From the NCBI GenBank assembly GCA_022702705.1, contig CM040423.1:119841738-119905737 (forward strand): a stretch of 64,000 bases of DNA. Reading direction: 5' to 3'. The position numbers and the translations under genes are program-made. Positions within the stretch are counted from its first letter, which is position 1. Each line of letters starts with the position of its first letter. Origin of the DNA: Papilionanthe hookeriana x Papilionanthe teres (taxonomy: Eukaryota; Streptophyta; Magnoliopsida; Asparagales; Orchidaceae). Shown here piece by piece: positions 54,072-64,000 of this stretch. Below the pieces are notes generated by a model. That model was not told where the DNA came from. It saw only the letters and a program-made list of their open reading frames with translations, and searched no databases.

Positions 54072-56001
54072 TGTTGACCTCATTTTTGATGAGGTCTTCT
54101 CTTCTCTCTTTAGTACTTAGGATCTAGCCTTAGGCTTTTCCTTTGACCATCCTAGAGGACTAGAATTAGGACCCACCACTTAGAAATTCAAACAACTTCT
54201 AAACTCCCTGCAAACTCCACAAACTTGATTGTAGACCCCTAATCACCTAGAGGGTTGAAATCAAATGTGGAAGTTTAAAGGACGAGTTCCTACAGGACTC
54301 TTCGGCCTTAGGATCGCCTGGGTGGCCTGGTCTGGTGAGGGCTGAATTACACTACACTTATACAATACACTTTCACACACCTCCTTAAACCACACCCATA
54401 CCCAACTTGACCTCCTGACTCATGAAGGTAATTCACATGGATGGTCCTTAACCCCTAAGCCCTTGGCTAAGAGGGTTAGGAACAACATATTGAATGCCTC
54501 AAATGAGTCCTCTCATGGCTCATATAGGCTTAACCTGGCTTAATGGCTCAACCAAAATGGTTCCATTCCACTTACATTTACCTAATCTTCAATTTTCTAA
54601 ATTTTTAATTTTTGACACCCGGGACCCCAGACCCGCCTAGCCTACCCAAAACCCTTGAAATTACCCAAATTTTTCAAAAAATCTCCAAAACAACCAAAAT
54701 TACTCAAGACCAATCCCAAACATTCCCACATTACTCAAATTGATCATCCATAGCCAAAAATACCAAAAATTCCAAAAATACTCCCCAATACCCTCCAAAT
54801 ACCCAAAATGCCCCTCTTAGCCAAAAAATTCAAAAATTCAGAAAATTCCCAAAAAATTTTAGAAAATCCAAAATATTACCAATTTTATTTTGTTCAACTA
54901 AACCATGGGCCAATTTTGTCAATTTACCCCACTTTTGTCAAAATCCCTAATTTGACCCATTTTAACCCAAAATGAACCCAATGTCAAACCAAACCTACCC
55001 AATTTACCCAAATTCTGGTCCCATTCAATTCTAAACTTTAATTCAGCATTCCCAACATCAATATAGACCAAATCCAAGTCCAATTTGATTGGCATTTGAA
55101 TCCAATTTCACTTTTGACCTTAAAGCCCAATTTGGACCCATGACCCAAACTTCGCCCAAACTAACCCAATTTAACTCCAATTAACCCCAAACCTTTTCTA
55201 AACCTTCTTTAACATCCCCACAAACAAAACTCTAACATGATTTACCTAAAATTTAGACCCAAACCCCACTCAAATTCAATCCAAATCTAAATGGCCCAAT
55301 TTTGACCTAAACCCAAACCTAACCCAAATAAGCCCAAACTCCAAAATAAAGACCCAACCAAAGCCAAAACCTCTGTGAAACACCCCCATAAACATTTCCC
55401 AACATTAATTTTACATCAATTTCAACCCTAGCCTAACATTGGCCCAAATTAGCCCAACTTGACCTACATTGAGCCATTTACCAAAGATGCCCAAATTCAA
55501 AACAATTCAATTCCAAATCACACCAAATTGACTCCAAACCATTCATGAAACATCCCTAAACCAATTGCAACATTTATTTGACATGGTCCTTCACACAATT
55601 TTCACCTAAAAGCCCATCCTAAAATAAAAAAAAACCAACTTCCCTAAATCACTTTAAAAGCCCATCTAAAACCATTTCAAAGAGCCCAAAATCTACCCTA
55701 AAGCCCATATGACATTTTCATTTGCAATCCATTTAATCAAAGTCATTCCCTAAGTTCCAATCCCATCATCAAATGATTCCAAATCAAGCCTCATGCCAAA
55801 TCACCCCTAAATGCCAAAATTCACAAAATCCTTCTCCATGAAAGTTGACTCAACTTTTCCCAAGCCAAATGGAGCCATGAAGCCATGCATGAGCCCCATG
55901 GGAGCCAAGAGAGCCATGGAATCTACTTTCCACCTCACCAAACCATTAATGGCAAGAGAGGGGATCTCTTTCTTAAACCCTCTTAAACCCTTTTTTACCT
56001 T
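54072..56001 (+). repeat. 3' LTR of element B, first segment
   Basis: Matches the B 5' LTR from its start (33782) to about 35719, where solo LTR C is inserted. The last five bases (ACCTT, 55997-56001) are duplicated at 63133-63137. The uninterrupted site is preserved at about 35715-35723 in the 5' LTR (ttttttaccttaagcatg). Confidence 0.95.
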
Positions 56002-58107
56002 TGTCGGCATATTTTTTTGAGGTCGTGTTTTATTTTGAAAATGGGGGTCGCCTAACAGAAGCTGTCGGCGAATTTTTAATTTAATTAAAATAAATAATTT
56101 GAAAAGTAGTATTTGATTTTGAAAATAGTTTTAAATTTGAAGGTTTTAAGATATGAGATTAAATCGATCTCACATCCCAAATAGTTTACATAAACGAGCA
56201 CCTCACCACAAACCGTGTGTCTATCCCTAAGGATAGACACACTGCTTGACGGTGGGGCTCGATTAAATAAACTAGAAGATTTGTGACATCCGTTTGGTCT
56301 ACGAACCAATTTTATAAGCCGACAAAATTCCCCTGCTTAATATGAAAACATTAAACAGGGTTTATATTACCTGGGTTCTTTAAAATTCCCTATAAGGGCA
56401 AGCCTCTATAGTTAATTACATCTTAAGTGACGGGAATCACCTAAGAAAACTCTCGATAATAATCAATAATTCTGCTCTCAAGGATTTCAAAGTTTAAGTT
56501 TTCAAGGGATTGAATTTTGGAATTTCAATAGGGAATGAATCAAGTTTGGAACATTTTGTTTTGTGAATCCAAAGGAAGAAAAGTAGGAGAAATCACAGAT
56601 TCGAAGTGAACTTCGGTAATTTCCCGACTATCCTATTGTTTGGCTTAAATTTAGGAAAATCCTAATGTTTATTTAAATGTTTTGATTTTGCCAATTTTAA
56701 TTAATTAGGACTTATATTTATATGATAGAATCATACAAATAGCCTTGAAGATGTGAGGGTTTATGTCGTATCATACGACTACCTCGAATCCTAAGTCCTG
56801 CTAGGGCTTAATTTGCAAGGCAAATGCCTAACAAGAGGTTGAGGATTTATGTTGCACTAGCACAAACTACCTCGAAATCCTATGGCTTCGGTTATTTAAT
56901 TCTAGGAAAGTTTTGTCAAGTAGGTTCAAGTTTTGTCGATGACGATGGCCGTGCTCGCCCACCATGCTCCGAGCTCCTTGTTGTCGCAGAGGTTTAGTTT
57001 TAGAAATCATAAATCGAGAGATGAGAAAAGTGTTTTTGTTTAGAGAAGTCTTAATTTTCCAAGTGTTTTTTGTGTTTTGATTAAAACAAATCTTAAAGTT
57101 GATTATAACGACACCGGTTAAGATCCCACGGTTCCATCCTTCCGCATCATTATTTTTATCGCATTCACTTAGTCCAGTATGAATTTGCTAAACTCAACTC
57201 GAATGAGTTCCGCACTTTCAAATGTGACCGTGGGAAATCCCGTTAGCAACACGTAGGTTACATCATCCGAGGTATTCCCGATCATCCAACAGACGTTTTA
57301 ATTTAGTTGTAATTGTAGTTTTCGTGTTCCGTTTGTGATTAAATTTTGAGTTGTTTTATATTTTCGAAATGTCGTGGCGGTGAATTTTATCTTGCAATGA
57401 CTTTTAACTTAGTTTTGGTTTCAGCTTTTAGGGTCTATCCTAAAGGTGTGGGTTTTCATGCAACAGCTTGTTTATCATGCAAGAAAAGTAAGTGCGATGC
57501 GATTAAATAAATTGCAATAATGTAAATTGCAAGAATGTAAATTGCAATAAAATAAAAGCGTACCCTGAGGGTCTTCCCGTCATCCCAAGCTGCACTTAAA
57601 ACACAATTAGAATATTTAAGCAAGTTCCTAGGTAAATCTAAGGTAAGGGTTATGGTTTTCTACCAAGTTCCTAATCCTATAACTTAGTCATTTCCTATGA
57701 CGTCTGAGGTTCTTTCGTGTTTCTGGTTCGAGGACGATTTTCTTTATCAAAGAACAATCGGGTTCAATTGTTCTTATAAGTATCCTATCATATCGAGGAA
57801 GTGCTTAAGAAGAATCTTAAACATCTTTTCAATATTTCTAGGATTGTTTTAAGTCCAAATGAATTCAATTACACAAATGAATTAATCGTCCGAGGTTTAG
57901 TTAAGTTTTGTTATTATCTTACTCAATGGAACTATGATATTTCGAATGTCCTATAAGTGAAGTAACATTTCATTTAATGTTCGTTTAGGAGTTATAATAA
58001 CCAAAGCTTTGAGGCAAATCGGTGTTCAAATGATTTGATTTAAGTTAATGAATTTAAATTTGAATAGTTGTTCAAGTCGCTTTGTATTTAATTTCTTTAT
58101 GTTTTAG

Positions 58108-58365
58108 TGCGATGTTATATTTAATTTAATTTAATTTAATTTAGTTGAGTTTTGATTTAATTTAATTCAATATAGTTTAATTTAATTTTATTTGATGTTT
58201 AATTAATTATATTAGATTTAATTTTAATTTAATTTGATTTAATTTAATTTAATTTAATTTGATTTAATTTAATTTAATTTAATTTTAATTTAATTTAATT
58301 TAATTAATTTAATTTAATTTAATTTAATTTAATTAATTTAATTTAATTTAATTTGAATTTAATTT
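58108..58365. repeat. AAATT/AATTT array in solo LTR C
   Basis: TTTAA-type units on the plus strand, at the same relative place as the arrays in the LTRs of A and B, with different interruptions. Confidence 0.88.
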
Positions 58366-60986
58366 TATATTTTTTTTATTTTAATTAAAATTTTTAAAAG
58401 AGCTTAATAATTTAATTTTAGTTTAACGATTAAGTCTTTTAATATTTTAAATTTGAGTTATCATTTTAATTAAGAATTGAATATTAATGAGATAATTAAT
58501 TTAGGGATTTTTAAATTAAAGAATAAATCTCTTCCTAATAATATCCCTATTTTAATAATTCCAATTTTATTATTCTTCCAAATTTAATCCATTATTTAAT
58601 TAAAGTTTAATCATTTTAAAATTGCTTAATGGGTTTCTACCCTTTAATTATTTAAATTTCAATCATCCAAATCAGATTAGGATCAAATATTTTACTTGTT
58701 AATTTTTTATTAAACCTAAAGTTTTAATTAAGGGTTAAAAAATTTAATTACCACTTTACCCTTTAAGCTTAATGATTTCATAACTCACTAAATTGAACTC
58801 AAATGAACTTGAAATTTTTATGTGACTTCACTCATATGTCAATAAAGACATGAGAGGAGAAAATGTGATTTTTCTGTATTTAATTTATTTATATAATTAT
58901 TTTTGGTAGAAAATAGAGATTTTCAAGGAAAATTTAATAACGAGACCAAGGGAAAGTTTCTGTCCTTAAGAAAATTAGGGGACATTCCTAATGACCAGAG
59001 AACAATTTGGACCAATTTTGGTGATTTTTTGAATTATATTATTTTTATTATAATTATTTTAAATTTTGGAGTGTTAATTAATTTAAAAATAAAATAAATG
59101 TTGAAAAATGGATTTTATATTTTTCAAAAATCTCTCTGATATCAAGGAAATCAGAGAAGCAAATTTTACAATTTTCTGATTTTTCTATGATTTATTATAA
59201 TTATTTTAGTAAAAATGCTAGAAAATACATTTTTTTTTAATTTTAAAATTACCTTAAAGCTTTAAAATTTAATATCTCACTAAATAGACCTAAGAAAAAT
59301 GTGGTATTTGTTCCTAAGTGATTAAAATTCAAAATGTGACATTTTGGTGAATTTTATTATTTTTGTGATTTTTATTATTTTTTAATTATTAAAAATATTA
59401 AAATATTATTAAAAATCAACTTTTTTAGAAAATTAAAATTTTAATTTTCTTAGGTTCCCCTGATATCAGAGAGGCCCCAAAACCAATTTGGTGAATTTTT
59501 GAAAGGTATTTTAAAAGTTATGAATTTTTTAAAGTTTAAAATGGCTAAGTGGCTTAATCAACCCAATTAGTGGGGCTAACCAAGTCCAATTGACATCAAA
59601 CTTTTATGGTGGATTCCTCTGATCCTAAAGGTCAGTGGAGAATTGATTTCAAGTCAATTTGATGCATGGTCAACACTAATTAATTAAAGACCTATTTTGG
59701 GTGTTTAAGCCAATTAGGGTTGTTTTAAATGAACTAAGTCAAAACCTATTTTTCCTAGTGGTTCTCTCGGTCATAAGAAACATCACCAAATTTTCCTAGA
59801 ATTTATTTCACAACATGCTATTTATTGGAATTAAAATACTCAAAACGAGCAACATGAATTTGAAAAATCAATAACTTTTTATAGGGATGGCCTCGACTTT
59901 GGAAAATTCGAGGAATGTTCCCAAATCCGGAGGCTTCAAAAGCCCTATGGTCTCATGCCATGGTGAATTGTATACATGCATGGAGAATTAAAAGTATGCA
60001 GAGATTAAATAAATTATAAAAAATAAAATACTTGATGAAATTAAATGATTTCTTTTCCACATTATTCTCCTTTGTTCACTGAGCAAGAGGGTATTTTTAT
60101 TTTATTTTTATGATTTTTCTACATGTAGATATGAATTTTGAAGTTTAGGGAATTAAATAAATAGAAAAATACCCTAATTTTCTATTTATCCACGCGGCGC
60201 CGCGTCAACCTCGGCAGCTCCGAACGCACACGCGTCGCGCTCCCATTCGACGCCGCCACCCGAGTCGGCGGCCCGGGCCCCGCGGTTCTCGTACCGTCTC
60301 CTCGGTCCGACGCCATCTGAGCCGTTTGTCAGCGCGTGTATTGAATGGACGGCATCCGTTCATTGACCCCGAGCGACCTCACCCGAGAGCCGTCCACACT
60401 AAATCCCTAAGATCTCACTCGATACTCAATGGATTTTCATGTTTTTATGCTCTATGGATTCGTCTTGAAAAGACGAACACATCTATACGGTTATCATGCA
60501 TTGAAATTAAGGCATTTGAAATGGAGAATCTCTAGAAGCTCGGGATGAAGAATTAGCTCATACCTTTGCTCAGAGAAGTGTGGCTTCGATCTGAGAGTTG
60601 TTGCACCTTCGATTGGATCCCAGCAAGCTCCAGATGAAGTCTCCTGGTCTGGTGAATTGTCTGGATGTGATTTCGACCAAGTTCGATCACAAAGCTTGGA
60701 GGCTGGAGCAACCGGGTGGCCCTGGAGATGGGGCTTTGCTTGGTGGACACCTTCCCTCGGTCTGGTGAAGGTGTAGAACCAATCAATTTGGGAATTGGCT
60801 CACTGTGGAGAAGTGTCCTGGTTTTGGGTGGAATTTCAGTTGGGAAATTGGATTTTATCAGTGGGGATTAGGGCAAATTGACACTGGGGATCAACTGCTC
60901 TAAGGATGGAGAAGGATCTGGAACAATTTTGGCAGAGTTTCGGCAAGGTTTCTGCTCAGCTCTCCTCATGGCCGAGAGGGGTGGAG

Positions 60987-60994
60987 TTTAAATA
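60987..60994 (-). promoter_or_regulatory. Candidate TATA box of solo LTR C
   Basis: TTTAAATA on the plus strand is TATTTAAA on the minus strand, in the same context as in the LTRs of A and B. A solo LTR with a promoter could drive transcription leftwards from here. Confidence 0.45.
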
Positions 60995-63132
60995 GGAGAG
61001 GGTGGAGGGCCTCCCAGGGGGACTTGAGGCATGGGATCAGCTGCTCTGGTGAGGAGAAGAACAGCCATGGTGGCCATTGGGCATGGGGCGACTCGGCGAG
61101 TGAGAATTCCAAGCTTGGGCTCACATGATGCTCTCGGGTGTGGTGTTTTCCGGCGATCCAGGCGGCTGGCCGGCAGGCATGGGTCACCATCTTGACCAGG
61201 GAGGTCAGGGCTTGGCAATGGTGAAGTCAATTGGGCTTGGACATGTGTAAAGTGTTTGAATTAAAATGGAATGGGGAGGGGGTCATTTTGGCCTTAATTT
61301 GGTCAACCCATTGGTTTGGGTTGGGTGCACCTCCCCATGGCCTGATTTTGGGCTGAGAGGATCAGTTGGGTCAGCCAAGGGAGAGTGGTGTGGTCTCCAT
61401 CCATGATGAGGTGGCTAAGCATGGTTTAGTGTGTGACATGCTTAAGGTAAAAAAGGGGTTAAGGATGATTAGGAAAGGGGCCCCTCCTTTTGCCATTAAT
61501 GGCTTGATCACATGTCAAGCCTTCCATGGCTTCATGTGGCTTGTCCATGGCTTGCATGGCTCACCTTTGGCTTGGGAAAAGGTTTGGTCAATTTCATGAA
61601 AATGGGTTTTAAAAATATTTGGTAATTTGATGAAAATTTGTATGAAACTTGATTTGGAATAATTTGATGGTGAATTCATGACTTCGGTAATGGATTTAAT
61701 TAAGTGGATGACAAATGGAGAAGTCATGTGGGCTTTAGGGTAGATTTTGGGCCTTGGGATGTGGTGAAGTGGGCTTTTAGGAAAGTTTAAGGGAAATGGG
61801 CTTTTGATTTTAGGATGGGCATTTGGATAAAAATTTTGTGAAGAACTTTGTCAAATAAATGTCATAATTGGTTTAGGGATGTTCTATGAAGGGCTTGGAA
61901 TCAATTTGGTGTGATTTGGAGTTGAGTTGGTTTGAATTTGGGTTTATTTGGTAAGTGGGCCTATATGGGTCCAAGTGGGCCAAGTTGGGCTAATGTTGGG
62001 CTAGGGTAGAAATTGATATAAAATTAATATTGAGAAATGTTTATGGGATTGTTTCAAAGAGGTTTTGACTTTGGTTGGGCTTTGAGGCCAAAAGTGAGAT
62101 TGGATCCAAATGTCAATCAAATTGGGCTTGGATTTGGTCTAGATTGGTATTGGGGATATTGAATTGAAGTTTAGAATTGAATTGGACAAAAATTTGGGTC
62201 AATTGGGTAGGTTTGGTTTGACATTAGGTTCACTTAGGGTTAAAATGGGTCAAATTGGGGGTTTTGACAAAAGTAGGGTAAATTGACAAAATTGGCCCAT
62301 GGTGTAGTTGGACAAAATGAAATTAGGAATATTTTGGATTATATGAAATTTTCTGGGAATTTTCTGAACATTTGGATTTTTAGGCCAAGAGGGGTGTTTT
62401 GGGCATTTGGAGGGTATTGGGAGGTTTTCTTGGAATTTTTGGTATTTTTGGGTATGGATGATCAGTTTAAGTGATGTGGAAATGTTTGGGATTGATTTTG
62501 GAGAATTTTGGGTAATTTGGAAATTTTGAGAAATTAGGGTAATTTCGGGGTTTTGGGTAGGCTAAGCGGGTGTAGGGTCCCGGGGGTCAAAAATTGAAAA
62601 TTTGGGAAATTAAAGATTGGGTGAATTTAAGTGGAAAGAAATCATTTTGGTTGAGCCATGAAGGGACTCATTTGAGGCATTCACCATGTTGTTCCTAACC
62701 CTCTTAGCCAAGGGCTTAGGGGTTAAGGACCATCCATGTGAATCATCTACATGAGTCAGGAGGTCAAGTTAGGTATGGGTGTGGTTTTAGGAGGTATGTG
62801 GAAGTGTAGTGTGTAGTGTATAAGTGTAGTGTGTAAGTGTAGTGTGTGTGTAAGTCAGCCCCTTCACCAGACCAGGCCACCCAGGGCAGTCCTAAGGCCA
62901 AAGAGTAGTATAGGAACTCATCCTTTAAACTTCCACATTCGATTTCAACCCTCTAGGTGATTAGGGGTCTACGGTCAAGTTTGTGGAGTTCGAAGGGAGT
63001 TAAGAAGTGGTTTGAATTTCTAGAAGGTGGGTCCCAATTCTAGTCCTCTAAGATAATCAAAGGAAAAGCCTAAGGCTAGATCCTAAGTACTAAAGAGAAG
63101 AAGAGAAGACCTCATCAAAAATAAGGTCAACA

Positions 63133-63137
63133 ACCTT
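63133..63137. repeat. Target-site duplication of solo LTR C, right copy (ACCTT)
   Basis: Exact copy of 55997-56001. Confidence 0.95.
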
Positions 63138-64000
63138 AAGCATGTCACACATTAAACCATGCTTAGCCACATCACCATGGATGAAGACCACAACATTTTC
63201 TCTTGGCTGACCCAAGTGACTCTTTTCAGCCCAAAAACCAGGACTTGGGTGGTGAACCTAGCCCAAAACCATGGGTTGACTCATTTGAACCCAAAATAGC
63301 CTTCCCTCCATTCCATTTCAATTCAACTCCTTTACACATGTCCATGGCCAATTGACTGCACTAAGCCCCAGCCCTCGACCTCCACGACCTCGAGGGTGAC
63401 TCGACCTCGGCCGGCTAGCCACCACGGCCGCCGGAAACCACCGAGTCGAGAGCACCCATGTGAGCCAATGTTTGGAATTCCCACTTGCTGAGCTGCCCCA
63501 TGCCCAATGACCATCATGGCTATTCTTCCCTTGACTTAAGCAGTTGATCCCAAGCCTTAAACCCCCCTGAGAGGCCCTCCACCCTCTCCTATTTAAACCT
63601 CACCTCCTCTCGGCCATGAGAGGTGCTGAACCAGACCTTACTGAAACCCTGCCAAAATTGCTCCGCACCACTCTCCACACTTAGAGCGCTTGATCCCCGG
63701 TGACAATTTGCCCTAATCCCACCACCAGCAGCCCAATTTCTCGCCCAAAATTCCACCCAAAAATAGGACATCTCCCAACTCTCCACCAAATTCAAATTAA
63801 ACTCACCCACACCGCACAAGGTCAAAAGAAGGAGTTCCCAGGTGAAAGCCCCTCTCCGGGCCACCCATCTGTTCCAGACTCCAAGCTTTGTAATCGGCTG
63901 TGGTTGAAATCATACCTGGACAATTCACCAACCCAAGGGACTTCATCTGGAGCTTGCTTAGACCCAATCGAAGGTGACACAACTCTCAGATCGAAGCTTC
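63138..64000 (+). repeat. 3' LTR of element B, second segment (cut by the window end)
   Basis: Continues the B 3' LTR after solo LTR C and matches the 5' LTR from about 35724 to 36588. It holds the TATA-like box at 63590-63597. The window ends just before the donor-like site. Parts of it (63370-63450) carry the CTG-to-TCG and CAGG-to-CGAG type scrambles relative to the 5' LTR. Confidence 0.93.

Larger units (their letters stand above)
56002..63132 (-). mobile_element. Solo LTR C (7.1 kb, minus strand) of the same Tat/Ogre family
   Basis: On the minus strand it runs from TGTTGACC (63132 downward) to ATGCCGACA (ending at 56002), 7131 bases, with no internal region. It is flanked by an exact ACCTT duplication (55997-56001 and 63133-63137). 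This is the product of recombination between the two LTRs of an inserted element. It keeps the CG-rich block (about 60190-60400), an AAATT array (58108-58365), the TATA-like box (60994-60987) and the donor-like site (GT at 60563-60562). In the CG-rich block it matches A more than B, so it belongs to the A subfamily. Confidence 0.96.
33782..64000 (+). mobile_element. Element B: giant Tat/Ogre-type Ty3/gypsy retrotransposon (open to the right)
   Basis: 5' LTR 33782-41221, internal region 41222-54071 (12.85 kb), 3' LTR from 54072, interrupted by solo LTR C and running off the window. With a 7.4-kb second LTR the full element would be about 27-28 kb without C. Gene order is as in element A, and the coding region is better preserved, especially gag, protease, the double RNase H, integrase and ORF3. 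Over the first ~325 bases the two LTRs differ at roughly 18-20 positions (my hand count). B is therefore older than A, and its LTR sequence marks a subfamily distinct from A and C. Confidence 0.92.

Overview
This window is plant nuclear DNA made almost entirely of nested LTR retrotransposons; I see no convincing host gene, rRNA or tRNA. The retroelement lineages (Athila and Tat/Ogre, both plant Ty3/gypsy), the giant LTRs and the nesting suggest an angiosperm with a large, repeat-rich genome. The species cannot be told from the sequence.

Layout. (1) 1-1905: minus-strand remnant D of a Tat-type element (integrase and RNase H), running off the left edge. (2) 1906-9835 plus 32123-33781: a decayed plus-strand Athila-type element that broke D inside its RNase H region. 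It has a 5' LTR, a tRNA-Asp-type primer site, gag, protease, RT, RNase H, integrase and post-pol ORF remnants. (3) 9836-32117: element A, a Tat/Ogre-type element inserted in the Athila with an exact 5-bp target duplication (TGCTG). It has a 7.4-kb 5' LTR, a perfect tRNA-Arg-type primer site, ORF1, gag, protease, RT, two RNase H domains, integrase, a post-pol ORF3, a 3' UTR minisatellite and a 3' LTR that lost its first ~4.1 kb. (4) 33782-64000 (open to the right): element B, a second and more diverged member of the same family, also inserted in the Athila. Its 3' LTR is cut by (5) 56002-63132, a 7.1-kb minus-strand solo LTR (C) with an exact ACCTT target duplication.

The most notable content is ORF3 of the Tat/Ogre family. 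Downstream of integrase, where a retrovirus carries env, element B encodes an AlkB-type 2-oxoglutarate/Fe(II) dioxygenase domain. It most resembles the plant ALKBH9/ALKBH10 class of RNA N6-methyladenosine demethylases, and its catalytic residues are intact. Element A carries the same ORF, broken, at the same place, so the gene belongs to the family and is not a one-off capture. The start of ORF3 resembles the start of ORF1. A splice-acceptor-like site lies directly before the ORF3 start, and a conserved splice-donor-like site lies in the LTR, which suggests expression from a spliced, env-like mRNA.

Caution on quality: much of element A, the RT part of B, part of C and the right end show recurrent short scrambles at CAG/CTG/TGA-like motifs (for example CTG to TCG, CAG to CGA or CAAG). 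They also separate the two LTRs of A, which are otherwise nearly identical. This looks like residual base-calling error, perhaps linked to plant CHG methylation, so many frameshifts called here may not be real.
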